Positions 39,498 through 48,116 of a stretch of 64,000 bases of DNA are shown here, piece by piece (positions within the stretch are counted from its first letter, which is position 1; every line of letters begins with the position of its first letter). The stretch is taken from assembly GCF_007556585.1 (NCBI RefSeq), contig NZ_VJNA01000013.1, forward strand, positions 1 to 64,000. The letters are read 5' to 3'. The stretch comes from Tepidimonas aquatica. Lineage in GTDB: Bacteria > Pseudomonadota > Gammaproteobacteria > Burkholderiales > Burkholderiaceae_C. The notes under the pieces are model-generated. The model had not been told where the DNA came from, ran no database searches, and saw only the letters and a list, made by a program, of their open reading frames with translations. The position numbers were made by a program, and so were the translations under genes.

Positions 39498-40070
39498 CTA
39501 AGGGAAAATACCGAGACCCGGCAGCGCCACGATGCGCCATTGCCCCCACCCAGGCGCCTGCGCCGGCCACTGCTCGGCCCGCCGCGGCGCGGCAGGGCCG
39601 TGCTCGAGCAACCACTGCACGGCCCGGATCACCCCGGCGTGGGTGATCCAGACGACGTCGCCCTCCGGGTGCAGGGCGCGCACCTCGTGCAGCGCCGCGT
39701 GCACCCGGCGCAGCAGGTCGGCCACCGACTCGCCAGCGCCGGGGCGATGGTGGGCAAAGTTCGCCACCCAGGCGTCCAGTGCCCCCGGCCCCACGGCGTC
39801 CCACGGCAGGCCTTCCCAAGCCCCGAAGTCGATCTCGTCCAGCCGCGCGTCAAGGCGCCAGTCGGCCAGCGGCGGCGCGCCCAGCGCCTGGGCCAGCGCA
39901 CGCGCGCGTTGCAGGCCGGAGTGCCAGCCCGCCCAGCGCGGCGGCAGGGCCCGACGCAGCGCCTGGGCCGCGGCGGCGGTGGCCGTGGGGTCGGCCGCCA
40001 CATCCAACCGGCCGTAACACAACCCCGGGGCCACCACCGGCGCCGCGTGCCGCACCAGCCACAAACGCAT
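39498..40070 (-). CDS. cobC: Alpha-ribazole phosphatase (histidine phosphatase family)
   Basis: The 190-residue phosphoglycerate-mutase-like protein removes phosphate from alpha-ribazole 5'-phosphate (or from adenosylcobalamin 5'-phosphate) in the nucleotide loop branch. The N-terminal motif is VRHAAP, so the usual RHG/RHT is RHA here; the catalytic His and Arg are present, as is the second His in WITHAGV. It is the last gene of the cobalamin run and starts 3 bases after cobS. Confidence 0.82.
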   Translation of the reverse strand: MRLWLVRHAAPVVAPGLCYGRLDVAADPTATAAAAQALRRALPPRWAGWHSGLQRARALAQALGAPPLADWRLDARLDEIDFGAWEGLPWDAVGPGALDAWVANFAHHRPGAGESVADLLRRVHAALHEVRALHPEGDVVWITHAGVIRAVQWLLEHGPAAPRRAEQWPAQAPGWGQWRIVALPGLGIFP

Positions 40071-40073
40071 GCC

Positions 40074-40904
40074 TCACCCCAGCCGTGACGCCAGCCCCAT
40101 CGCCGCGCCGAGCAAAAACGCCGCCTCCACCACCTGCTGGGTGGCCCCCAGCGTGTCGCCGGTGAACCCCTGCAGCCGCCGGGCCAGCCACGCGCGCATG
40201 CGCCAGCCCGCCAGCCACGCCGCGCCCAGCGCGGCAACCCACGCGGCAGGCGCCAGCGGCCGCCACGCCCACAGCGCGCACAGCGCGGCCGCCGTCCAGG
40301 CGCTGGCCAGCGCCAGTGCCCGCCGGTCGATGGCGTCGGCCAGCGGTTTGGCCTTGCGGCCGTCGGCGTCGCCAACGTACGGCAGCGTGCGCATCAGCCA
40401 CAGCGGCGCGTAGCGCGACACCACGTGCGCTGCCCACGCCAGCGCCGGCGTCAGCGCCGGCTGGGTTTGCAGCAGCAGCGCCAGCAGCCCCACTTTCAAC
40501 ATCAGCAGCAGCGTCACCCCCAGGGCGCCGTAGCTGCCGATGCGCGAGTCCTTCATGATGGCCAGCGCCCGCTCGCGTGGCACCGCGCCGCCCAGTGCGT
40601 CGCAGGTGTCGGCCCAGCCGTCTTCGTGGAACGCCCCGGTCAGCCACACGGTGGCGGCGCAGGCCAGCACGGCCACCACCCACGCCTGCGCTGGCTGAGT
40701 TGGCAGCCACCCTGGCAACCACGCCAGCACCGCCGCCGCCACGGCGCCGACCCCCACCCCCACCAGCGGAAAATAAGCCGCGCTGGAGCGCAGCATGGCC
40801 GGCGAATACCCCACCCAGGCCGCCAGCCGCCCGGTCACCGGCACGCGGGTAAAAAATTGCAACGCCAGCAGCGCGTGGCGCACGCCGCGCAGCAAGGCCT
40901 TCAT
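40074..40904 (-). CDS. cobS: Adenosylcobinamide-GDP ribazoletransferase (cobalamin synthase)
   Basis: The 276-residue membrane protein has several spans and the family marks FFTRVPVTG, FHEDGWADTCDALGG (metal-binding acidic motif near residue 88) and KDSRIGSYGALG. It joins adenosylcobinamide-GDP with alpha-ribazole (phosphate), the last assembly step of cobalamin. It lies 12 bases after cobT. Confidence 0.94.
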   Translation of the reverse strand: MKALLRGVRHALLALQFFTRVPVTGRLAAWVGYSPAMLRSSAAYFPLVGVGVGAVAAAVLAWLPGWLPTQPAQAWVVAVLACAATVWLTGAFHEDGWADTCDALGGAVPRERALAIMKDSRIGSYGALGVTLLLMLKVGLLALLLQTQPALTPALAWAAHVVSRYAPLWLMRTLPYVGDADGRKAKPLADAIDRRALALASAWTAAALCALWAWRPLAPAAWVAALGAAWLAGWRMRAWLARRLQGFTGDTLGATQQVVEAAFLLGAAMGLASRLG

Positions 40905-40916
40905 GCCACGGCGCCC

Positions 40917-41984
40917 TCAGCCTGCGACCGCGGCCGTGGCACGGCGCCGGGCCACGCCCGCGGCGCCGAAACTCGCCATCTCGCGCAGGATCGCGCAGGC
41001 CGACACCAGCAGCGGCCAGGCCAGCGCCGCACCAGACCCTTCGCCCAGGCGCAGCCCCAGGTCCAGCAGCGGCTCGGCCTTCAGGTGCGCCAGCAGCAGC
41101 GCATGCCCGCGCTCGCCGGAGCGATGCGCGAACACGCAGCGCTGCAAGACGTGCGGACGCAGCCGCGCCGCCACCAGCACCGCGGCGGTGGTGATGAAGC
41201 CGTCCACGACGATGACGCGGCGCTCGGCGGCGGCCCGCAGGATGGCGCCGGTCATCGCGGCGATTTCGAAGCCGCCCAGCGCCGCCAGCGCCGGCAGCGG
41301 CTCGGTGGCCTGCGCGTGGCGCTCGAGCACCCGGCGCAGCACGTCGATCTTGCGCTGCACACCGGCGGCGTCCAGCCCGGTTCCGGCGCCGGTGCAGTCC
41401 GCAATGTCCAGCCCCGTCAGGCGGCTCATCAGCAGCGCCGCGGCGGAGGTGTTGCCGATGCCCATCTCGCCCAGCAGCAGCACGTTGCCGGGCAGGCGGC
41501 GCACGAGGTCGATACCGTGCTGCAGCGCCTGCGCGCATTGCGCGTCGGTCATCGCGGGCTGCTGCAGCGCGTCCGCCGTGCCCCAGGCGACCTTCGCGTC
41601 CACCAGGCCCGCCCGCGGCGCGAAGGCATGGCGCACGCCGCAGTCGACCACCGTCAGCGCCAGGCCGTGCTGGCGCGCCAGCACGCTGACCGCCGCGCCG
41701 CCGGCGAGAAAGTTTTCCACCATCTGCCAGGTGACGTCGCTCGGGTAGGCCGACACGCCGTGCGCAGCCAGCCCGTGGTCGGCAGCAAAGACCACCAGTT
41801 GCGGCGCGCGCAGCGCCGGGGCCTCGGTGCCAAGGATCAGGCCGAGCCGCTGCGCCAGCGCCTCCAGCCGGCCGAGCGACCCCAGCGGCTTGGTCTTGTC
41901 GTCCAGCAGCGCCTGCAGGCGCGCGGCCAGCGCCTCGTCGTGCAGATCCGCCACCACGGGCAGGTCGTTTGTGGTCGGTGTCAT
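40917..41984 (-). CDS. cobT: Nicotinate-nucleotide:dimethylbenzimidazole phosphoribosyltransferase
   Basis: The 355-residue enzyme activates DMB to alpha-ribazole phosphate using nicotinate mononucleotide. Recognisable parts are DDKTKPLGSLGRLEALA, VFAADHGLAAHGVSAYP, GEMGIGNTSAAA and, at the C-terminal side, HRSGERGHALLL. The start at 41984 has GAGGAG upstream. Together with BluB in the same run it supplies the lower ligand. Confidence 0.95.
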   Translation of the reverse strand: MTPTTNDLPVVADLHDEALAARLQALLDDKTKPLGSLGRLEALAQRLGLILGTEAPALRAPQLVVFAADHGLAAHGVSAYPSDVTWQMVENFLAGGAAVSVLARQHGLALTVVDCGVRHAFAPRAGLVDAKVAWGTADALQQPAMTDAQCAQALQHGIDLVRRLPGNVLLLGEMGIGNTSAAALLMSRLTGLDIADCTGAGTGLDAAGVQRKIDVLRRVLERHAQATEPLPALAALGGFEIAAMTGAILRAAAERRVIVVDGFITTAAVLVAARLRPHVLQRCVFAHRSGERGHALLLAHLKAEPLLDLGLRLGEGSGAALAWPLLVSACAILREMASFGAAGVARRRATAAVAG

Positions 41985-42054
41985 CGCAGTGGTCTCCTCG
42001 TGCAACGGGGAAAGGAAAGGGATATCGGCGATCGCCAAGGAATGGGGTGGGCCG

Positions 42055-43524
42055 TCATGGGCCGGCCAGCGCGGCCAGCACGCCGGGGGCGAAGTGCGCC
42101 TCGACCAGGCCGGCGAGGTCGTCGAACACGTCGGCCAGCGGCCGGGCGCGCGCGCCGAGCAGCGCGCGCAGCGCGGCCTCGTCCTCGAACAGGCCGTGCA
42201 GGTACAGGCCCAGCACGTTGCCGGCGGCGTTGCACCACGCCAGCCCCGGCAGCACCTCGTGCGCGATCTCCCCGCGCGCCACCAGCGCCGGATGCGGCAC
42301 GGTGCGGCCGTGGTGGATTTCGTAGCCGCGCACCCGCACGCCACCCAAGCCCGCCCACGGACCGGGCGGCAGCGCGGCGAACGTCGCGGCGCTGCGGCGC
42401 ACGGTCTTGTCGCGCTCGAAGGCGGTCACCAGCGGCAGCAGGCCGAGCCCCGGGGCGTTGCCGTCCACCCCGTGCGGATCAATGAGCGCCTCGCCCAGCA
42501 TCTGCAGCCCGCCGCAGATGCCCAGCACCGCCCCGCCGCGCGCGGCGTGCGCGGCGATCGCGGCATCCAGCCCCTGCGCACGCAGCCAGGCCAAGTCCGC
42601 CGCCGTCGCCTTGGAGCCGGGCAGGATGATCCAGTCCGCCCCGGCGCAATCGGCTGGGGTGCGCGCCCACACCAGCCGCACGCCGGCGGCGTTCTTCAGC
42701 GGCTGGAATTCGTCCAGGTTGCTGATGCGCGGGTAGGCCACCACCGCCACCGTGCTACGCACCGGCCCGCCCCCCCGCGTCGCGCGGTCGTCGAACACGC
42801 CGTCTTCCTCCGGCAGGCCGTGGCCCCAGCGCAGCGGCAGCGTGGCCAGCGTCGGCACGCCGGTGAGCGCCTGCAGCCGCTGCGGCGCCGGCTCCAGCAG
42901 CGCCGCGTCGCCGCGGAACTTGTTCAGCACGAAGCCGCGCAGCGCGTCGCGCAGGTCCGCCGGCAGCAGCGCCCAGGTGCCGTAGAGGTGCGCGAACGCC
43001 CCGCCGCGGTCGATGTCGGCCACCAGCAGCGCGCGCGCCTGCGCGTGGCGCACCGGCGCGAGGTTGACGATGTCGGTGTCCTGCAGGTTGATCTCCGCCG
43101 GGGAGCCGGCACCCTCCATCACGATCAGGTCGTGCTCCGCACGCAACTCGTCCAGCGCCTGCCGCACCACCGGCCAGACGCGCGGGGAGCGCTCGCGCCA
43201 CCGCAGGGCGGTCAGCTCGGCATCGACGCGACCCAGAAGCACCACCTGGCTGCGCGTGTCGGCCTCGGGCTTGAGCAGCAGCGGGTTCATCCGCACGTCG
43301 GGCTCGACGCCGGCGGCCAGTGCCTGGAAATACTGCGCGGCGCCGATTTCGCCCTCCGTGCCGTCCGGGGTGGCCACCACGCGCGCGTTGTTGCTCATGT
43401 TCTGCGCCTTGAACGGCGCCACGCGCAGACCCTGGCGCGCATACCAGCGGCACAGCGCAGTGGCAAGCCAGCTCTTGCCGGCGCCGCTGCTGGTGCCCCA
43501 GACCATCAGGCAGCGCGCGGTCAT
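42055..43524 (-). CDS. cobQ: Cobyric acid synthase
   Basis: The 489-residue glutamine-dependent amidotransferase amidates positions b, d, e and g of adenosylcobyrinate diamide. The N-terminal dethiobiotin-synthetase-like ATPase starts MVWGTSSGAGKSWLATAL. The C-terminal triad-type glutaminase has the nucleophile Cys in GICGGLQMLG. Its ATG overlaps the cobD stop (ATGA). A 70-base gap to cobT carries no feature. Confidence 0.96.
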   Translation of the reverse strand: MTARCLMVWGTSSGAGKSWLATALCRWYARQGLRVAPFKAQNMSNNARVVATPDGTEGEIGAAQYFQALAAGVEPDVRMNPLLLKPEADTRSQVVLLGRVDAELTALRWRERSPRVWPVVRQALDELRAEHDLIVMEGAGSPAEINLQDTDIVNLAPVRHAQARALLVADIDRGGAFAHLYGTWALLPADLRDALRGFVLNKFRGDAALLEPAPQRLQALTGVPTLATLPLRWGHGLPEEDGVFDDRATRGGGPVRSTVAVVAYPRISNLDEFQPLKNAAGVRLVWARTPADCAGADWIILPGSKATAADLAWLRAQGLDAAIAAHAARGGAVLGICGGLQMLGEALIDPHGVDGNAPGLGLLPLVTAFERDKTVRRSAATFAALPPGPWAGLGGVRVRGYEIHHGRTVPHPALVARGEIAHEVLPGLAWCNAAGNVLGLYLHGLFEDEAALRALLGARARPLADVFDDLAGLVEAHFAPGVLAALAGP

Positions 43525-44618
43525 CGCGGCGCCCTCCGCCGGGCTGCTGCGGGGGCGCCCGCCAGCGCCGGCACGTCCAGCGCGTCGGCCAGTGCCTGCA
43601 GCGCCTGCGGCGGCTGCGCCGACAGGCGCCACCAGCCGGGCAGGCCCAACGAGGCCGCATCGCGCAGCTTGACGCCGCGCGCGCGCAGCGCCGCCGCGTC
43701 GAGCGGCTGCGGCGGGCGGGCGCAGAGAAACGGCGTGACGCTGGCGGCGACCTCCCAGCCGCGCGCCTCGAGCATCTGCACGAGCGCGGCCTTCCACTGC
43801 GCCAGCGTGGCGTGGGTTGCCTGCAGCCAGCGCTGCGTGGAGGGCTCCACCCAGGCGACCAGCAGCGCCACGCCATCGGCCCCGATCGGCCACGACGGCG
43901 CCAGCGCCTGCAGCTCGGCGAGCTGGCCGGGCTCGGCCTCTTCCGGCGCGATCACGTAGGCCGCACGCACGCCGGTCAGGCCCAGCGCCTTGTTGGGGCT
44001 GTAAAGCTGCCAGCAGCGCGCGCGCTGCCGCTCGGTCAGCACCGCCTCGCCCTGCAGCCGCAGCGGCGCGTAGGCCAGGTCCAGCGTCACCGGCGCGCCG
44101 GCGGCCAGCAGCGCCTCGGCCACGGCGGCATCCTCCGGCTGGCCAAGCGGGCTGCCGGGGTCGCACAGCCAGCCGGCGCGCGCCTGCGCCGGGCCGGGCG
44201 CGCGCACCAGGCCCCAGACGTCGGCGGCGTGCGCGTAGTCGCCGTAGCCGGGCACCGGCCACCAGAGGGGCCCGTACCCACGCCGCGCGCACCAGGCGGC
44301 AAAGCGCAGGATCCACTCGCTGCCGCTGGCGGCCAGCAGCACCCGGTGCGGTGCCACGCCGTGCCAATCGGCCAGCCGACGGCGCAGGTCCGCGTAGGTG
44401 GGGTCAGGGTAGTGACGCCGCGCCGCCGCCTGCACGCGCGCCAAGGCTTGCGGACAGGGTCCGCAGGCATTGGCATTGGTGGAAAAGTCCCACGGCGGCA
44501 CACCGTCGGCGTCGGGGCCGCCGTGCGTGCGCGGCGGCCCCGCAGGCGACTGCGTCGTCCCCGGAGCCGGTTCGGTCACGCCGGCTTCGGCAGCCAAGTG
44601 TTCCAGCCGCTCTTTCAT
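43521..44618 (-). CDS. cobD: Threonine-phosphate decarboxylase (aminopropanol phosphate supply)
   Basis: The 365-residue aminotransferase class I/II protein binds PLP through the lysine in YSPNKALGLTG. It makes (R)-1-amino-2-propanol phosphate, which CbiB attaches to cobyric acid. Other marks are FSTNANACGPCPQAL near residue 45 and HYPDPTYADLRRRLA. It is called CobC in the Pseudomonas denitrificans naming. Its start overlaps the cbiB stop. Confidence 0.88.
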   Translation of the reverse strand: MKERLEHLAAEAGVTEPAPGTTQSPAGPPRTHGGPDADGVPPWDFSTNANACGPCPQALARVQAAARRHYPDPTYADLRRRLADWHGVAPHRVLLAASGSEWILRFAAWCARRGYGPLWWPVPGYGDYAHAADVWGLVRAPGPAQARAGWLCDPGSPLGQPEDAAVAEALLAAGAPVTLDLAYAPLRLQGEAVLTERQRARCWQLYSPNKALGLTGVRAAYVIAPEEAEPGQLAELQALAPSWPIGADGVALLVAWVEPSTQRWLQATHATLAQWKAALVQMLEARGWEVAASVTPFLCARPPQPLDAAALRARGVKLRDAASLGLPGWWRLSAQPPQALQALADALDVPALAGAPAAARRRAPR

Positions 44619-45601
44619 GACGGCCTCCCGAGCATCGCCACGCCCGCCAGACCCGCCACCAGCAGCGCGCCCCACCCGGCCACCGCGCGGTCGCACCATG
44701 CCAAGGCACGCGCGGTATCGACAGGCTGCGGCAGCCGCGCGGCCTCGTTGAGTGCATACACCCCGGGCTTGACGAGCCGCACCCCCAGCCGCAGCGCCAG
44801 CGCCCCCATCGGCCAGCCACCGTTGGGCGACGGCGTGCGCCGCGCCTGCGCGCGCAGCGCGCGCCACGGCACGCTTCGGCCGGAGGCGGCCAGCAGCAGC
44901 ACAGCGGTCAGCCGTGCCGGCAGCCACGACAGCGCATCGTCGGCCCGCGCGGCCCAGCGCCCGGCAAAGGTCCAGTCGCGCCCGCCGCGCACGCCGCGGT
45001 ATCCCCACATCGCATCGGCGGTGTTGGCCCAGCGGTACAGCGCCGCGCCGGGCAGGCCCGCGAGCGCGAACCAGAACAGCGGCGCCACCACCGAGTCGTT
45101 GAGGTTTTCCGCCAGGGTGGACAGCGCCGCCTGCCGCACGCCGGCCTCGTCCAGCGCCTGCACGTCACGGCTGACCAGCCGCGCCACCTGCGTGCGACCG
45201 GCCTGGAGCCCCAGCGACAGCGCCGCCTCCACCGCGGCCACCTCGTCGCGCAGCATCCGCCAGGCCAGCAGCGGCTTGAGCAGCACGCCGAGCGCCAGCC
45301 CCTGCGCCCACCACGGCGCATGGCTCAGCAACGCCTGCGGCACCCACGCCAGCGCCACCACCCCAGCAGCCCCGAGCGTCCACGCCAGCATCCCGGCGGC
45401 AAACACGCGCGCCGGCGGCACCGGCGCGCCGGGCGGCGGTGCCACACGCCGCCCGAGCGTCGCCAGCATCCAGCCCATGCCGACGACCGGATGCAGCCGC
45501 GCCGGCGGCTCGCCAAAGCGCACGTCCCACAGCAGCGCCGTGGCCACCGCCAGCGCCAGCGCGCCCGCCGTGGGCCATCCGAGCGCTGCCTGCTCCATCA
45601 C
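44615..45601 (-). CDS. cbiB: Adenosylcobinamide-phosphate synthase
   Basis: The 328-residue integral membrane protein attaches aminopropanol phosphate to adenosylcobyric acid. Family marks are WDVRFGEPPARLHPVVGMG near residue 25-43, STLAENLNDSVVAPLFW and YRWANTADAMWGYR. It is CobD in P. denitrificans naming. It lies 12 bases after bioB and overlaps cobD. Confidence 0.94.
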   Translation of the reverse strand: MMEQAALGWPTAGALALAVATALLWDVRFGEPPARLHPVVGMGWMLATLGRRVAPPPGAPVPPARVFAAGMLAWTLGAAGVVALAWVPQALLSHAPWWAQGLALGVLLKPLLAWRMLRDEVAAVEAALSLGLQAGRTQVARLVSRDVQALDEAGVRQAALSTLAENLNDSVVAPLFWFALAGLPGAALYRWANTADAMWGYRGVRGGRDWTFAGRWAARADDALSWLPARLTAVLLLAASGRSVPWRALRAQARRTPSPNGGWPMGALALRLGVRLVKPGVYALNEAARLPQPVDTARALAWCDRAVAGWGALLVAGLAGVAMLGRPS

Positions 45602-45613
45602 CGGGGCTGGCTC

Positions 45614-46645
45614 TCAACCTTCGAGCGACACCGGGCGCGTGCGCAGACCCAGCCGCGTCAGCAGCGCGCGGTCGGCCTCCACGTCCGGGTTGCCGGTGAC
45701 CAGCAGCTTGTCGCCGTAGAAGATCGAGTTGGCACCCGCCAGAAAGCACAGCACCTGGGTCGACTCATCCATGCTGCGCCGCCCGGCCGACAGCCGCACC
45801 CTGGCGCGCGGCATCGTGATGCGCGCGGCCGCAATCGTGCGCACGAACTCCAGCGGGTCGAGGTCGGGCTGATCCGCCAGCGGCGTGCCGGCCACCTTGA
45901 CCAGGTGGTTGATCGGCACCGACTCCGGATAGGGATCGAGGTTGGCCAGCTGCGCGATCAGCCCGGCACGCTGCAGCCGCGACTCGCCCATGCCGACGAT
46001 GCCGCCGCAGCAGACGCGGATGCCGGCCTGGCGCACGTGCTCGAGCGTGCGCAGCCGATCCTCATAGTCGCGCGTGTGGATGATGGCACCGTAGAACTCC
46101 GGCGCCGTGTCGAGGTTGTGGTTGTAGTAGTCCAGGCCCGCCTCCCTCAGCGTCTGGGCCTGCTCGGCGGTGAGCATGCCCAGCGTGCAGCACGCCTCCA
46201 GGCCTTCTTCCTTGACGACGCGCACCAGCTCGGCGACCTTGTCCAGATCGCGGTCAGTCGGCGCGCGCCACGCCGCCCCCATGCAGAAACGCTGCGACCC
46301 GGCCTGCCGGGCCGCACGCACGGCGGCCCGCACGTCCTCGGGCGACATCAGCTTGGTGGCCTTCACGCCGGTTTCGTGGTGAACCGACTGCGGGCAGTAG
46401 GCGCAGTCTTCGGGGCAGCCGCCGGTCTTGACCGACAGCAGCGTGGCCAGTTCGATTTCCGCCGGATCGTGGTGCTGACGGTGCACCTGCTGCGCGCGAA
46501 AGATCAGCTCGGGCAGCGGCAGCTCCAGCAGTGCCTGCACGTCGGCCACCGTCCAGCGCTCCGACGCTGGCGATGGGGCAACGCGTGCAGGTCTGGAGGC
46601 GGATTCGCAAGCCTCAATCGACGCAGCCGGTTGTGCCTCAGTCAT
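45614..46645 (-). CDS. bioB: Biotin synthase
   Basis: The 343-residue radical SAM enzyme inserts sulfur into dethiobiotin. The SAM cluster cysteines are in [13 protein letters not shown] (C-x3-C-x2-C). The [2Fe-2S] ligands and arginine are in the expected downstream segments ([21 protein letters not shown]). The start at 46645 (MTEAQP) has AAGGAG 9 bases upstream; upstream ATGs at 46663 and 46714 are possible. It is unexpected inside a cobalamin operon, and no other biotin gene is in the window. Confidence 0.95.
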   Translation of the reverse strand: MTEAQPAASIEACESASRPARVAPSPASERWTVADVQALLELPLPELIFRAQQVHRQHHDPAEIELATLLSVKTGGCPEDCAYCPQSVHHETGVKATKLMSPEDVRAAVRAARQAGSQRFCMGAAWRAPTDRDLDKVAELVRVVKEEGLEACCTLGMLTAEQAQTLREAGLDYYNHNLDTAPEFYGAIIHTRDYEDRLRTLEHVRQAGIRVCCGGIVGMGESRLQRAGLIAQLANLDPYPESVPINHLVKVAGTPLADQPDLDPLEFVRTIAAARITMPRARVRLSAGRRSMDESTQVLCFLAGANSIFYGDKLLVTGNPDVEADRALLTRLGLRTRPVSLEG

Positions 46646-46729
46646 GCCTTTGAACTCCTTCATGCAAACGCCACCGACCCGCATCCGTTCGATGCGGCGG
46701 CGACCTTGAGCCACCGCTGCGTCCCACGC

Positions 46730-47446
46730 TCATGCGGCGGGCGCATCGTCACGCAGCGGCAACGTGCTGGGCTGCTCCCAGCGATTTTCAAACACCACAT
46801 CGCGCAGCGACAGGCGCTTCGCCCAGCGCTCGCGCTGCAACATCGGCTCATCATAGAACAAGTACACCGGGCCTAAGCACAGCAGCGCCAGCGGACGCGA
46901 CCCTGGCGGACAGCCCAGCAGATCGGCAACCTGCTGCGGGTCGAAGATCGACACCCACCCCACGCCGAGCCCCTCGGCGCGCGCGGCGAGCCACAGATTT
47001 TGGATGGCACAGGCAGCGGAGGCTACATCCATCTCAGGCAAGGTGCGCCGGCCAAAGACATGCCGTTCACGCTCGGGCATCAGCACCACGGCCCACAGCT
47101 CTGCGGACTCCAGAATGCCTTCCACCTTCAGACGCGCAAACGCCTCACCGCGCTCACCGAGCGCCTGGGCCGTGCGTACCCGCTCCTGCTGCACCAGCTC
47201 ATGCAAGCGTTGACGTTGCACAGGGTGCGTGATGCGGATCCAACGCCACGGCTGCATGAAGCCGACGCTGGGTGCCCAGTGCGCAGCGCGCAGCAGCCGC
47301 ACCAGCACTTCGGGCTGCACGTGACCACCGGCAAAGTGACGCATGTCGCGCCGCAGTTCGATGGCGCGATAGACCGCAGCGCGCGAGGCGGGGTCGAACG
47401 CGTGCGCAGCGGTCTCGGGTTGCGAACGGGATGAGAGAAGAGACAT
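46730..47446 (-). CDS. bluB: 5,6-dimethylbenzimidazole synthase BluB
   Basis: The 238-residue nitroreductase-fold enzyme uses reduced FMN and oxygen to make DMB, the lower base of cobalamin. Family marks are IELRRDMRHFAGG, HWAPSVGFMQPWRW and the C-terminal GPVYLFYDEPML. The start at 47446 (MSLLSSRSQPE) is chosen on family length. Requirement for O2 agrees with the aerobic CobG/CobF pathway. The 84-base gap to bioB shows no clear signal. Confidence 0.93.
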   Translation of the reverse strand: MSLLSSRSQPETAAHAFDPASRAAVYRAIELRRDMRHFAGGHVQPEVLVRLLRAAHWAPSVGFMQPWRWIRITHPVQRQRLHELVQQERVRTAQALGERGEAFARLKVEGILESAELWAVVLMPERERHVFGRRTLPEMDVASAACAIQNLWLAARAEGLGVGWVSIFDPQQVADLLGCPPGSRPLALLCLGPVYLFYDEPMLQRERWAKRLSLRDVVFENRWEQPSTLPLRDDAPAA

Positions 47447-47454
47447 GGCGAGCT

Positions 47455-48084
47455 TCAGTTCCAATCGTTCAACGCCACATGATGGGCCTGCCAATGGTGC
47501 GCCCACTGGCGAGCTTGGCCGAGCGCGGGTTGGTCGTCGTCGGCGTCCACCACCACACAAACCTCAAAAGCGGGGCGCGGCGGCTCCTGTCGCACCTGCC
47601 CGTCGGTGAGCAGCCACAGGACCCGCCGCGCGCGCCCGCCGAAGCGCCGAGTCCACGCCTGCGCCAGCGTCTCGGCGCGCTGCAGGGCTACCGTCAGCGG
47701 CGTGCCGCCGCCCCCCCTCACCGCGCGCACGGTCACCCCCAAGGCGCGCCGCGCCGGCGCGGGCGGCTGCAGCACCTGCGCGCCGTAACCGCTGGCCAGC
47801 AGTAGCGCGACATGCTGGTCGCGGCGCGCGGCGCGCTGAACCAGCAGCAGCGCCACGGTCTTGGCGCGCGCCAGACGCCCGCGGCGCAGCATCGAGCCGG
47901 ATGCGTCCAGCACGATCACGTGCAGGCACGCCGGCTCGGGCGGGACCGCGCGCCAGACCAGGTCGGCGGGCCTGAGCGGACGGGGCCCTTTGCGCGCGAG
48001 GGTGGCAGGCCAGTCCAACATCACCGGCGTGGCGCCGTCGCGCCGGGCGGACGCGGCGGCATGGTCAGGCGATCGCAGCCCCAT
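47455..48084 (-). CDS. VWA-domain protein, probable cobaltochelatase partner (ChlD/CobT-like)
   Basis: The 209-residue product is essentially one von Willebrand A domain with the MIDAS motif DASGSM (D60) and the downstream TDG. In metal chelatases the VWA subunit docks on the AAA+ ring. Here the AAA+ part is the neighbouring gene and this protein replaces the large CobT/ChlD. The start at 48084 is the first plausible ATG after the upstream stop at 48117; other starts in the 32-base gap are not evident. Confidence 0.75.
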   Translation of the reverse strand: MGLRSPDHAAASARRDGATPVMLDWPATLARKGPRPLRPADLVWRAVPPEPACLHVIVLDASGSMLRRGRLARAKTVALLLVQRAARRDQHVALLLASGYGAQVLQPPAPARRALGVTVRAVRGGGGTPLTVALQRAETLAQAWTRRFGGRARRVLWLLTDGQVRQEPPRPAFEVCVVVDADDDQPALGQARQWAHHWQAHHVALNDWN

Positions 48085-48116
48085 CCCGGCAGGCGGCTTA
48101 CGCGCGCCGGCGGGGC

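Noticed and set aside
48085-48116. Frameshift splitting one ChlI-VWA protein into two
   Set aside because: Both products have sensible ends, the gap contains a stop in the first frame and a plausible start for the second, and separate AAA+ and VWA genes next to cobN are known in other proteobacteria.
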